From Syngnathus acus (Eukaryota; Chordata; Actinopteri; Syngnathiformes; Syngnathidae), in assembly GCF_901709675.1 (NCBI RefSeq), contig NC_051089.1, positions 6,695,476-6,759,475 of the forward strand: a stretch of 64,000 nt of DNA. The letters run 5' to 3'. The position numbers and the translations under genes are program-made. Under the pieces are notes generated by a model, which did not search any database, was not told the DNA's origin, and saw nothing but the letters and a program-made list of their open reading frames with translations. This document shows positions 50,801 to 63,300 of the stretch, piece after piece (the first letter of the stretch is position 1; the number at the start of each line of letters is the position of its first letter).

Positions 50801-53127
50801 TACAGCCAAAGGTTTTGCTCTTTGTCTTTCTTGATAGTAGAAGCCGGTATTCTTAAGAACACCAATTGTCTCCAGCTATCACAGGTGGTAATTAAAGCTG
50901 CGAGTACTCATGAGTGGGCTTTTGAACCCGAAAGCTGTTGCCGTGTGGAAAGTTCTGGAAGAGTATGAGGGAAAGCAGTTAGTTTCATTGTAGGGATTAT
51001 GTTTAACAATCCGCTGCAATAGACAAAAAACATGAAATCCTAACCATATTGTTGGGTTTTGTGATGCTCCAACCTTGTCGAAAAGTTTGTTGCAACCACG
51101 TTCCAAAATCTCTCGGAGGAGATTGAAGGGTTCTGAAATTACCCTGAAATGTCACTCTCAACATAAAATGGCTGACTTCCTACATCTTTTGAGATTTTTA
51201 TGTGAGTGACTGCGAGCCTGCAGAACTTCTTGAGTTTGTAAGACATGGGAAGCCCTCAAAGTAATGTTTGATTTGTCCCAAGACTAACGCTAACAAAGAC
51301 ACAAGCCCTAATTATGTTCAAGCCAAGGTCAAGCTTAAAGACAAAAATATTACCCAACCCTGCTGTCAACCTTTGAGCACCCCTCCTCCCTCAAGTAAAT
51401 CGTAGTCAAGTGCTGTAGGTCCTCTGAGTGCACAGCCAGTATATTAAACCCGGGCATCTTAATGGTCCCTATTTGTCCACAGTGGCCCTTTGCAACTTCA
51501 GCTCATTGGAAATATATCTGAAAAAACACAGCAGTGCACGGGCAAATAGAATATGCATCTTTCATTGATCTGTTCGCCTCCAAAGAACTGTTGACTCAGC
51601 CAGAGGAGAGCAAGTTGGCGATATTGAAAATCAGCTCCTCTGAGGGTTAAATGTACCGCTTGCCTTTATTCATTGGATGTCTGCCCACACCTGTCTTATT
51701 GTTACCTATAGCAGATACGGCTTCTTATACGAGCCGGGAGAACTCAATCGCTCATGTGAAACTCCCATCTAAGTTTTTGCTGCCTGAAGCTTCCGCTTGT
51801 CCTCATTTGCCCGTTTTATTCCCATGCACATATATATTTAATGAGCTAATAAAATATGGTGGCAAGATCTCATAAAGTGATTTACGGATACATACGCAGC
51901 ACTATTGGAAGTAGGTTTAACAACGACTATAAACTGTCATTGAATTAATTGAATTTACCAAGATGAGCCATAATGCATACGAGTGACAGGATTCTTAGTG
52001 AGTAGGTGTGGGGATCCCCATCATAACTCAACACCACATTACAGTCATGTGATAATCGATATATTGGCGAGAAGACATCGCAATATCGGTGTAAAGAAGC
52101 CAAAAAATAATCGAGTAAAAGTAAAACAACACAAAGCTAGACAATGCCGGGAATGAGTATCAGTGTTAAGATATGAGTTTGTATTTCACGCGCTATCCAT
52201 TCATTCCCCCAGGGCACGGCCCACCATCCTCCTCCAGCCTCATTTGCGCCCTGTAATTAACTCTGAATATCTTTCTCAATGTGGAAATAAAGCACAATTT
52301 AGCTCAGACGGCAATCTAGTGTGCATATGTGCGCGTGCCCTTGTGTGTGTACGCATGTGTGTGGAGGCTAATTGTAAAACAAGCACAAGGTTAATAGCAG
52401 CAGAATTAAAACTGAGATTAGATACTGATTAGCTCCAAGCGAATGGATGCGGGAGGCGACGCAGAACAAGGAAAATGGACTGGAGCAAGAGGGAAAGCGG
52501 AGACAAAAGGAGCAAAAGAGGAAGATGGAAGTGTCTAGCCATTAAAATCTTTCTTTCTTTCCTTTCAGGGCTAACTTGACCAAGCTTGTGTGGGGGAAAA
52601 GAATTCCATTTTTTAAACGATAGGAAAAATAAAAGACGCAGGCCTTCAGCATTTTTTAAAGATATTTTGTTTGGCCGATCCGACGCTCATTCAAAGAGTC
52701 GTCTGCAAAACATACAGGAGTCCGAGTCCTCCTCTTTGTCTGCCTCGTCCTAATAGAAAACACTTTCTCCTGCTCATGTCCTCCACTGAGATGCAGACGG
52801 AGGTCAAATCCACTCATCGTTTTTCTAACTCAAGGACTGAGATATTTGTCAGCATGAGCTCAAATCTTCATTTGAGGAGACCAGCTCATTCTGCGGAATT
52901 GAAAGTGAGTGACAGACTTCACAGCTTGAGGGAAGGTGGACTGTGAAGGTGTTTGATTCTGCTATCATAACTCTAAGTGGAAAGCCGTGAGCTCACAAGA
53001 ACTCACCAAACTAGTATAGAGGTGTCAAAGCTCACAAATAAAGCAAATAAAGTCACGTGATTGTCCAGAATCAGTGTGGCAAAATCGGCATCATTGGACA
53101 ATCGACTTTTTGGGTACCACGTAAGTC
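47833..53127. other. Non-coding stretch with CpG-dense and enhancer-like blocks
   Basis: A CpG-dense block lies at 47879-48070. Stretches 49660-50040, 50560-50790 and 51590-51860 are GC-richer unique sequence that may be conserved. Stretch 52440-52530 is purine-rich. No exon can be shown. Confidence 0.45.
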
Positions 53128-53440
53128 AAGTTAAAGTTAAGTTAAAGTCCCAATGATCGTCACACACACATCTGGGTGTGGTGAAATTTGTCCTCTGCAT
53201 TTAACCCATCCCCGTGTGATTTTGATCCATCCCCTGTGGGAGAGGGGAGCAGTGAGCAGCAGCGGTGCCGCGCTCGGGAATCATTTGGTGATCTAACCTC
53301 CCAATTCCAACCCTTAATTCTGAGTGCCAAGCAAGGAGGCAATGGGTCCCATTTTTATAGTCTTTGGTATGACCCGGGCGGGGTTTGAACCCACAACCTT
53401 CCAGTCTCAGGGCGGACACTCTACCGCTAGGCCACTGAGC
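53128..53440 (-). mobile_element. tRNA-derived SINE of a second family
   Basis: On the minus strand the element starts with a tRNA-like head, GCTCAGTGGCCTAGCGGTAG. Its A box TGGCCTAGCGG is at 53424-53434 and its B box GGTTCAAACCC at 53381-53391. Both fit the RNA polymerase III consensus. A unique body follows (complement of cccatttttatagtctttgg and gtggtgaaatttgtcctctg), then a tail built of AACTTTAACTT-like repeats. The family is frequent in percomorph genomes. I could not find a convincing target duplication. It has no similarity to the SINE at 6218-6569 outside the tRNA head. Confidence 0.85.
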
Positions 53441-53940
53441 TGGAGTACTCAGAATTCAATCGCCTATGAAACAGGTTGACATCAAGAACAAGTACAAGCT
53501 AAAAATTCTCATTAACTTATGTGGCGTATATTACCAATTTTTGTATTTTTCTTCTTCTATGCAGAACCATTGGAACATAATTACACCCACACACAGGTTT
53601 CCTCATTTTGTTTTTTGTATTCACCCTACTTGTTTGTTTTGCTTGTTATTTGTTGATAGGCGTTCACTTTTGTTTTACCAGAACAAAATTCATTTGAGCT
53701 GGAGGAATACAAATCAGTGTTCACCTGACAAATGCTATTTGGTCTCCCATAATGAAGGAGTGTGCGGGAGGAAGGAACGAATTACAAATGTGCTTTCGAG
53801 GGTTATATTGGAATTTACTTTAGGAATGGATTCACATTCATTTTGCCAATTAATTCATTTTGCACTCCTGCTTTTAATGATGGTGGGTAAGTCAGTGGCA
53901 TGATCAAAGAATGCAAAGAATCGCTTTGGTTCAGGTTATT

Positions 53941-53994
53941 TGTCCGTCCGTCCGTCCGTCCATCCATCCATCCATCATCCATCCATCCATCCAT

Positions 53995-54033
<39 letters not shown>

Positions 54034-54040
54034 TCCATCG
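53941..54040. repeat. Compound tetranucleotide tract: TCCG, TCCA, CCAG
   Basis: About five TCCG units (53941-53960) are followed by about nine CCAT units with one ATC slip, then ten CCAG units (53995-54033), then two CCAT. The units differ by single substitutions. Open frames across it (poly W-L-A-G on minus, poly S-Q-P-A on plus) are artefacts of the repeat. Confidence 0.92.
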
Positions 54041-54688
54041 TACCTTTGCACAAGACTGATGTACAAAGTGATACAGTATGTACTCAGCATATGTCAAACT
54101 TTAAGACAAACTGGAATTACCCTAAATGGAAAATGGATTGGTATTGTCTTGTAAATCCAAATGAAATCAAAGAGCAGCTTCCTGTTCTGTTCTTTTTTTC
54201 TTTTGTCCGAGAGTTACTGCATGACCTTGTCTATATGCGGCATGCACCAATCGATATCTGTGATCATTACAGCGATAGGACTTGAATTCCAGCTGCCTGC
54301 CAAGGAACGTCGGACCTCAACATTTACTTAAAACTGAAAAGATGCACATTCTTCCATGAGCATAGCCTTAAAATATTCCAAGTCAAGGCACCTTGCCCAA
54401 TTGCAGGTGTATATGAGTGTGTTTGTTTGTGTGTGAGAATTATTATAAATGTAATAATTAATCTCTACATTTATATTTATATAATCATTTCAAAAGGCAA
54501 TGAAAGGCAATATGCCACACATTTGATTTGCTTGTGGGCATGGAGAGACTGATAAAGGTCCGTTTTTGTCCAAACGTGTACATGATGGAGATGCCATTTG
54601 GCATGCAAGCACAAAAGTACGTCTTGGAAGAGAAAAGATCAGAAAGAGCTGACCTTTACCACACATTCAGGTCATTTGCACTCTTTTA

Positions 54689-54706
54689 ACGCTCTCATGA
54701 GAGCGT
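54689..54706. repeat. Perfect 18-bp palindrome
   Basis: ACGCTCTCATGAGAGCGT equals its own complement. It could be a dimeric protein site or chance. Confidence 0.9.
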
Positions 54707-54972
54707 GAAACATTTATCGGAACAATTCCACCTTTTACCTTTGCGGTGGCCCTCTTTTTTTGAACTGAGGAAACATTTAAAGACAGCAGAGCAGCAGAGC
54801 TGTGATTGATGAATAATGTAAAGAGGACAGTCGTAAGGATGTTCAATTGTTCTTCCTGCACACTCGTGGCCAACACATAAGGGATGCGCGTGGCCGAATA
54901 TCAAACCAATGGAAACAACTCTTCAAATGTAAACGTTATATTATATTATATTATCAGTGTTGTTATAAGTGA

Positions 54973-55005
54973 CGTACGTACATACATACATACATACATA
55001 CATAT
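54973..55005. repeat. (CATA)n microsatellite
   Basis: About seven CATA units preceded by two CGTA units, so CpG decay (CGTA to CATA) may have shaped it. Confidence 0.88.
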
Positions 55006-58000
55006 GCAAGATCAAACATGAGCCATGCTGGCACACAAACTAGATGATGATTCAATAAATAAATAAGTGAAATAAATGAACAATACATGGTGAGCGATAA
55101 TGTTTGTGTGACAAGGCAGAGCGCTGCAGTGTAATCGATGGTGTGGTATTTGTTTTGACGGAAAGACCTTGTGGTGACACGGCGAAAGATGATATGTGTG
55201 ATTCATTAGACGTTACGCACAAATTAGCCTTGCGCATCTTTGGATATAAAACTCGTTAGCAAGCCAATGCTGATTTTTTTTCTCATTGCGGTGGGTGTGT
55301 GGGGTGCGTGTGCGTAATTTATTTCCTCCTTAGAAATCTCATTAAATGTCACGTGTGTTGTTCAATCAATCATATCCACAGAGAGAGCCAGAAAGATGAT
55401 TCACTAAAGAGGCAACATTGATAGTGAACAATATAAAATCTTCACTTCATTTAAAAGTTTAATCATATCCAAGTGAATTGCCATTTCGCATGTATCATTT
55501 GTCTACCATATTAGACTGTGAGGTGTTGTTTAAAAACGCTTTGGATTAGAATTGATTCAAATTAAATCAGATTCTTCCGTTACAAATGGATATTCGACCC
55601 ACAACTGTAAAAAAAAAGTTAGTATTCAATCAGTCATGCCATTTGTTGGCAAACAAGTGACTGCCATATTTCTATTTACTTGAGTTGGATGATCCGCCAA
55701 AGCACCTCAAACTCAAAGCAACAGGACCGATATTACACTGTAGTGCTTCTCACATGCCAAATTCAAACTATTCAAGAGAGTACACAAAGTATATAATAGG
55801 TGGAATGCTAAGCATCAGCGTTTTGTGGACTTGTGCCCAGTGATGATAATCTGCACTTCACTGACTAGCAACGATGTCGTGAAAAAATATAGTAATGTTA
55901 TTAAATGGGTTGTTGCTCAAGGAGTCAAAAGTCCGGCAACACCATCTGGACGTGCTGCAGGATTTGTTCAAAAGGGTTCAGATTAATTGCATTACAGATG
56001 CCCTCCAGCTACTGTTTTCTAATATGACTTTTCTAGTACATTCTCATGATAAGAGAGCTTCATAATAGTAAAACATGTTTATTTTGTTTTGCTTTGATGT
56101 TCGTATTGTGGGTGTTTTTATTTGTGGTGTTGGTGATAAAGGTAATTATGACATTTCATTAATTCTTTTCCTGAGGGTCTCAATTTGAAGCAGGGCATTT
56201 ATTTGCTCAAATGGACAGCACGCCAGCGATAAAAATGATTGAAGGCCACCGTTTTAAGGAATCTGCGAGATTCACAGAAGGTATACTATGGAATAAAGCT
56301 TTATGTTTCTTTGATAAACACAAAGTAGATTAGCAACCGGGTGGTGTTTATGAAAGAAATATTTTGAGCTTGGTTCTTACCCAAACAAAAGTGTTTATAA
56401 AATGATATAAAACTGAAGAGTTTTTTCTTCATACAAAAACAGATCAGCACCCTTTCAGCCTTGTAGTGTTCATAAACATGATCCAGTTAGATTCTAGTTA
56501 GTTGGTAAAAGGTTGTTTCAATGTGCTGTACCGGAAAATGTTTCTTCTGTCACCGCTGGCAGTTGAAAGAAAATGCGCACAAATGTTTTGCGTACATGTT
56601 TTTTTTAAAATAGCTACTACATTAAGGAAATGTAACAAAAGCATCAGTTCACCGTGAGGCACAAAAAAGATCAAAACGGGACACGTTGAAAAGCGCAGGT
56701 CTGCTTTGCTTTGCTTGATTTAATTCATCCATCTGTAGCGCTTTGTCCAGCGTGAGCGACATACGTGGGAACCAAAAGTGACATTGACATACACTAGAAT
56801 GTACACTTCAGCAATAGCATGTGGTCAAGGCAAAATGAGATTAAAAAATAACAAATAAACAATAAAAATGTGAGGTGACACAGGCGAAATACAGAAAACA
56901 CTGGAAAACACCCCGTAATCGACGTAGAGAATTTTTGTTGAGATACAGAACATAATGAATGATTAAACAGGCTACAGTTGTACTCACAGTTTAGACCTGT
57001 AGGAATAAACACATAATTATACATTACAACTCATTATTGATGTCATTTGGACAAGAAGATCAAATGTGATTATAAATGTAATGGTAAACTATGGGTTATA
57101 GAGCTATAGATATGAGTATTGCTTGATTTTAACAATCATATCCATACCACGCAATGTAAAGCATGTAACCCCAAAGGTTTGTGACGTATCAAGAAACATC
57201 ACTCTTATGTCAATAAAAATGAACGGTTATGTGGCGATACACGCTTTCATTGCACAGCGAGAATATTTGTGTGACTGTTCACAAGACAGACATTCAAGCG
57301 CTAAACAATGTAGGCAGATTTCCTCCATAATTCACCTTTCGCCAAGACCCGCCCACCTCAGCGAGCAGTCCTTCGAAGGTCACATCCAACTTTCAATGTG
57401 ATGAAATGAAATCCTGCAAAATAAAAGTGAATTGCTGCATTGCCTAATGACCGAGATGATGGACAATGACATTAAGGCGCGACACGTTGCGGCTAAAGCT
57501 AGCAAACGCTCTGTTTACTGATACAATCATTCAGGTGGTTAGCTTAGCTTGCTAGGGCCTCATGTTATTAATGTAACGTTAGCAATTTGGTTACTGTGCT
57601 ACATTACATTGCCAAACTGAGGTCATGACCTTTGACAGACTGCATTGACAGTCGCATAACTTTATCCAATTGCCTTTTGCAAATTATCTTCATTCGAGTT
57701 GTGCGTTCTGTCCTGCACTCTGATAAGATAGTCTGCATTTCTGGGGCGGGATTTAGCGAAAAGGTGAATTGTACACGTAATCTGCTCTCCACAGCAGCTA
57801 CATACACATCTCCAGCTTCTTCTTCCGGGACATTCAATGACTTGCACTTTTCAGCTCTTAATGTAACACACACACACGCACACACTCACTATGCTCGGTA
57901 CGGTTACCGCCTGACACCTGTGTCACAACACTCACATCACCCATTGCCCATAGCGGCATAAACAAATCCAAAAATATCAAAAACAGGCAAATCGTAACGT

Positions 58001-59807
58001 CACATAAGTTCAATAAAACCCAAAGGAACAACAGAGGACGTATAAATGTTGTGCTTCTTTAATTTTGTTACATAGAGTCCTTCAGCATCCCCGCTTATGA
58101 TTAAACTTTGCTTATATTTAATATATAATGATGAATGTACACGTACATATAATCCACGCTGAGCTTACTTTCCCTATGGTGAGCAAAGAGGCTACCACGA
58201 ACGGCCTCTTCCTCCACCTTTCTTTCTGTCAGTTCATTCATTCGTTTTTCACTTAGTATAAGCCGTCCCTGTCGCTCAGCAGCTCGGCCGGTGACGAAGG
58301 TCAGCAGAAGGAAAAATTCACCCACATTATCTGTCTCGTTCGCCAGCTCGGCGGAATCCCTCGTGCTTTTCCCTCAGGTAATCTTTGGTAAGAGTGTTCG
58401 ACACTTTGGTGTGTCTCGGGGAGAGAGAAAGGGGATGTGGAGGAGGGAAGAAGGGGGTCATAAATGTAGGCTAACTATAAAGACGAGGAGACACTTGACA
58501 TGAATATTATGAAATCTAATGGGCTAATAGAGGAGGTGTTTGGCTTAAATACATGATAATATGTTATAGTGTGTCATTGGAGCAAAGTGTTTAAATAAAG
58601 TAAAAAGCTGCGTTTGCACGGATCATGGATGCAAGGAGGACAAAAGGCGAGTGGGGGGAAGAAGTCTGGGAGTCGGGTCGAGAGAAGAAGTAAGAGCGCG
58701 AGTCAGGGCAGTGTCTGTCAGCACAGACAGAAGGTGGCGCTGTGGTCAACCGCTCATCATCTGCAGAACAGGGCGACGACGCAAGAGAGGATGATGGTCA
58801 TCCATCTGGCTAATGGAAGCGCCTGTGAGCCGCCGATCAGAACTAAGAAAGAGAAGAGCCATTGAATGAGGTCATATTTACGAACAAAACGATGAACGCA
58901 AATCTATTTACTTCTTTGTGGATAAGAAGACCAATGTTCGAGCAAGAAAATGGACCGCTGTGACAAAGTAGTCAGAGTAAGCTAATTCAGTTATACCTTC
59001 ACCACCTATTTTGTAGGAAAGATATGTTTTAGTGTATAAGTGTACAAAATATTATTTTTAGTCTATGTCATTGCTGGCTCATTTGTGAAAAGATCGGAAC
59101 CACCAAGATGATTCCAACAAAAAGACGATCAAAAATGATCTTGTTGGACTATACATTACTCCGTTGTCTTGATTAATCCATTCGATAGACACTATGTTAT
59201 GTACGTCTTGAAGATTACTAAAAAGTTCTTCTCACTTTTCTGAACACTTTGTTATTCCTTGTGTTTAGCTCACGGAGTGCATTACATTGGCAGACAGACG
59301 AGTTTTTGTCTTACAGCGAACGCTCAGCCGCCCGCCCGCCTGCCTGATAATTACCCATCTGCCTGCACGGAGTGTTCCCACTCGCGCACAACCTGCAGGA
59401 CAACCTCATACAAGTCTGAAGTGCTCAAGAGCTTTCCCCTTCCTGTTTACACCATCATCCATTATTCAAAGCATCCGCCAGTGTCTTTACCCACACATAT
59501 GTGCCACATCTCACATTAGCGAGCAGGCACACATGGCAAGCTGTGGGTTTGAGGAGCTAAATAAAAAGCAGAGTGTTAATAATTCACTTTCTCGGTTTTG
59601 TTGCTTTTCCTGGGCTTTCATGTTACGGGCCAAGCTGGCTGTGAACGTGTTCTCGCACATTATATGCTTTCACAATGACCTTGCAGCCAAATAACAAATT
59701 GTCATGAGTCACCATTACATTTATCTGTCACTCCATAAATAAAACATGACTCAATATTGGCAGACAATCAATGTGAATAGCCAGGTATGGACTTTTATTA
59801 TGCTCCA

Positions 59808-59809
<2 letters not shown>

Positions 59810-59850
<41 letters not shown>

Positions 59851-59851
59851 C
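59810..59851. repeat. (ATT)n microsatellite
   Basis: About 14 uninterrupted ATT units. Confidence 0.92.
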
Positions 59852-60119
59852 ATTAATTCATTCATTTACATGGCATGTTAGAAGTTCTCATATATTTTGT
59901 TTAGAAAAATTTTTTTTTTTAGTTACTCATGATTGTGTTCTTATTTTAATTATTGTCATTTATGTTCTGTAGTTTGTACATAGTAATGCTATATAAATGA
60001 CGTTGATTCGAGTTGTTAAGTAATTTTCTTCAAACTGTAACAAGCTGCTCTTGCATGATTTTTCATGTAATTCATGTTTACCTCTGAAAAACAGTCCCAA
60101 TCTATCTTACCTGTCTTAC

Positions 60120-60228
60120 CTGCGCTGGCCATAGTGTTTTGCTGTTTGCATTTGCCGATTGTGATAGACACGTCATCGATAGCAATGTCACCCTCGAAGC
60201 TCTTCCCTCTAATTCCTTCAAAAACAAT
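60120..60228 (-). CDS. Internal exon encoding the C-terminal end of a MAM domain (MDGA-like; mdga2 is the leading candidate)
   Basis: The minus strand has a strong acceptor (pyrimidine-rich TTTTGTCTTTTCCAG) and a strong donor (GCAG followed by GTAAGA). The 109 bp between them are open in one frame and encode 36 residues plus one base, so the exon enters in phase 0 and leaves in phase 1. The peptide starts IVFEGIRGKSFEGD, continues IAIDDVSI and reaches a cysteine at residue 27. This is the signature end of a MAM domain, an extracellular adhesion module: the conserved FEGxRG strand, the G-D-I-A-I-D-D core and the closing disulfide Cys. A polar linker (KQQNTMASA) follows the Cys. MAM domains occur in MDGA1/2, neuropilins, type IIB receptor tyrosine phosphatases, ALK and MAMDC proteins. 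The Lys/Gln-rich linker and the very long flanking introns favour MDGA2, where MAM is the last domain before the GPI signal. The family call is strong and the paralogue is inference. No neighbouring exon was found with confidence. Confidence 0.85.
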
Positions 60229-60296
60229 CTGGAAAAGACAAAATGAGACAAGGAAACACAGTATGAAACGCAACGTTTAAGTAAGTTAACTCTGAT

Positions 60297-60347
60297 CGAA
60301 TGGCTATGACTGGTGGGGTCCCTCAAGGGTCAGTCCTTAGACCCTAA
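60297..60347 (+). repeat. Scrap of a LINE reverse transcriptase
   Basis: One plus-strand frame reads TGGVPQGSVLRP and then a stop. G-V-P-Q-G-S-V-L is the conserved motif of non-LTR retrotransposon reverse transcriptases (usually GVPQGSVLGP). No other RT motif is recognisable on either side, so this is a short dead remnant. It starts 69 bp from the MAM exon acceptor, inside the adjoining intron and antisense to the exon. A 12-residue match could be chance, but the DNA around it also looks like a LINE. Confidence 0.55.
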
Positions 60348-63300
60348 CGACAACAGTTCAATGAAGGTGTGTCACTATCAAAAACAAATTAATTACAGTA
60401 GGAACCAACATTTTGGAATTTGGGAATCGAATTATAAATCCAACAATCTCCCAATGTATAGGAGCGATCTTCTTTTATGCAACCACAACAACAAACACAA
60501 ATACAACAAAGAGACTCATTTACAAACTTTCAGGCGACTTTCCCATTTCAGGCAAAAGCCATCTGGTTTTGACTGACAGTCTAATTACTGTGGCGTGCAG
60601 AGGCTCCAAAAGCCCATCGCACCCAGCTAATCAAAAGCGGAGCATATTCTGCCTGGAATATACCGGGGGAGCACAAACAAACAAGGAATCTACTTTGCTG
60701 GGGTACAGTAACAATAATGGCACAACTATAGCAGATACTGCCAAATGTTTGCTTGTATAAAACATGACAAGTAATCTTGTCCGGGGAAAAATAGTGATGT
60801 AATGGCATGTCATAGGTGTGGATTGGCGCCACATTGAGGTGTGCTGATTTACATTCCTTATTGCAACTAACTCGTGAGCTAAGAACAGAAAAAAAGTTGG
60901 CTAAATTAGATAATTAATAATAAAGTTAATACATCAAAAACTGCAGCCAAAATGTTTCACATATAAAGAAAAAAACACGCAGTGAAAATCTTCCTTGTCA
61001 AAATATTGCATTTTTTCTACTAATTGCGGGGCATGATAAAGTAAATTACCATGATGGCAGGCTTTTTTTTTTTTATATAATTGGCAGGCTCTAAAATTAA
61101 AAGTACTCTATTATGCCTCTTCCGTAACGGCCAATGCTAAGTCTATGCATTATCTATGAACGACCTTCATTTGCTGTGTAAATGCATGTTCTTATGACAA
61201 CATGGCTGCATGCATCAGTGCACTTGCAAACTTGTTTGCTCAAAACACGTCAAAGTTGAGCTTGTTGCATAATTAAAGGCACAGCAAAAATAATTGGGCG
61301 ATGCAAATCCAGAGATTAACAAGTGACCTTGACAAACAAGCACAGTTTCTTGAGCCTGTATGGAACACAAATAAGATGCATAGCAAATTGCATAAAAGAT
61401 AAAAGAACAGTATGAAACATAATTCATGCTGCTTTATCTGAGGAGTCTTTGTCACTTTGTTTGCAAAGTCAATTTTTGAATTCAGGTTTTTGACTCTTCC
61501 ACAAAGAATTTTGTTTGGTTTTTGAGCAATCCAAAGAATGCAAGATAAATACACAGTAAACTTCTTATTATAAAATGCCACTTTCCATTAAGTTGTAGTC
61601 AGGCATCTTCAAAATGTGAGAAGCTTCATTAGTATTTATTTAATTTATATTCCCTTTACACTTCTGTGACAGTTAAGAATGTTATTTCAGCCTGGACCAT
61701 TAGGTTTTATGATAGTTTGTATTTCCTATTGGGAAATTTGTCACCCAGCAACACAGAATGGATTGTGTTCCACTTCCCCCCCTTTTCTGGAATAATAACG
61801 AAGAGTGAAAAAAAGAGAAAATATAGACAGGTAAATGTGAATAGCAATCCTTAATGTAACAATCTATTGACTCTGTTTTTCTTCAAAAGACGACGATTAA
61901 AAAGTAAACTTTGTCAGCTATGTCAGGTCAAACTGTAAATAGATCTAAAAATGGGGTTACGGGTCACAGAAGGTTGCCGCTGTCCTTACTATGCCTGATA
62001 TATAACGCTGACATTCACCAGTAATTACGTACCCTACTTTGTGACACGTGTAAGATGCACTCACTTTTAAGTTCTTGTCGAAGAAGCGTGTCGGCGAGGG
62101 ACCCGACTGCGTGTTTGAGTGTGTAACTCCGGGATCAAAGCGGCTCCAGTAAAGCTTCCAAGCCGGCACTACCAATGTGTCGCTTTGTAACCTTTACCGC
62201 TGCCATTGATGTGCGGTTCGCATACAAGAGAGGACGCGGCCCCAAGGGACGCTACTGCAGGAGAGTGTGACTTGAGATAAAAAAAATAAATAAATAACAA
62301 CTACCCAGGTAGCAAACTCTGCACGGAACACAAGATGGCCCCTGGGTAGTCTACGCTGGAGCAAGTCGGGACACGCTCTTATTATACAATACAATACAAT
62401 ACAATACAATGGAGATGTGTACGTAGAAGTTCTTGACCTGAATAAACAACTGGCATGAAGGCCAGTAGCTTGAACTAAATCAATTTCAGACAGGATGCTG
62501 ATTGGCAAGCTTGTAGGCGCGAGACAGATGGCGCTTTGCTGGAACAATAACAAGCCATTGCCGCAGATCTGCTGACTGACAATGCGAGGCAATTTTGAAA
62601 TGTGCACGCCAAGCTAAAAACAAAATAAGAAAACATTATTTCGGTTACACGCCTCCCCTGAAGGTGCAATAAAGACAAAATTAAGAACAGAAAAAAAAAA
62701 TGCTCATAAAATGGCTATTTCCATTTTATGAATTTACATCATGTTTCTGTTCGCAGCAGTGAACAATTTGAATATTTTCACAGCAGTTGCGTTTGGCCGA
62801 GCTCTTGTTTTGGAGGGACAGGAAGCGAGGCAGGCCCTCAAAGACATTCACTTTTGTTGGCAGTGGCAACAAAGCGAGGGAGAGCTGCTGAGACGAGTGG
62901 CAGCACCTCAAAGGCCTCGGGCGTTTGCAGTCAGTACGCTGCACACAGGACGGAAAAAGTTTGCCATCTCTGCGGAGACGCTTTTGACATGAAACAAACA
63001 TCCATGGGAGGCCGCATGTGCTGACACAGAAAACATTTGCTTAAAACTCACAACTCTTAGGAGGATTCAGAGATAGATTTGACAATTGTTCTGACATTTA
63101 AGAAAGGTGATAAAGTGAAAAAAGGTAAAACCAGAAAAAATAGATATTTTTGAGACTTTTCTAAACTCTAAAAAGTTATGATGTCACTACATGGTCTTCC
63201 AAGCCATGAGTGACTCAAAATCTGGCGACAAATGCCATTTTCACAGGTAAAGATCATGTGATCACTTCAACAAGAACAGGTTAACACGGGTCACTCGCGG

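Larger units (their letters stand above)
54041..60119. other. Presumed intron or 3' flank of the MAM gene, no exon seen
   Basis: Sequence between the compound microsatellite and the MAM exon. Only microsatellites, one palindrome and AT-rich unique sequence were seen. The next exon, expected on the minus strand to start in phase 1 and perhaps carry a GPI signal, was not found here. Confidence 0.45.

Noticed and set aside
53466-53903. 145-codon plus-strand frame after the SINE
   Set aside because: Aromatic and Cys/His-rich peptide typical of translated T-rich DNA; no splice or domain support.
53815-54285. Repetitive peptides on both strands (WLAG and SQPA repeats)
   Set aside because: Translation of the tetranucleotide microsatellite.
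62726-63001. Region open on both strands, 83-98 codons
   Set aside because: No domain, no splice support; overlapping open frames on both strands suggest compositional effect.
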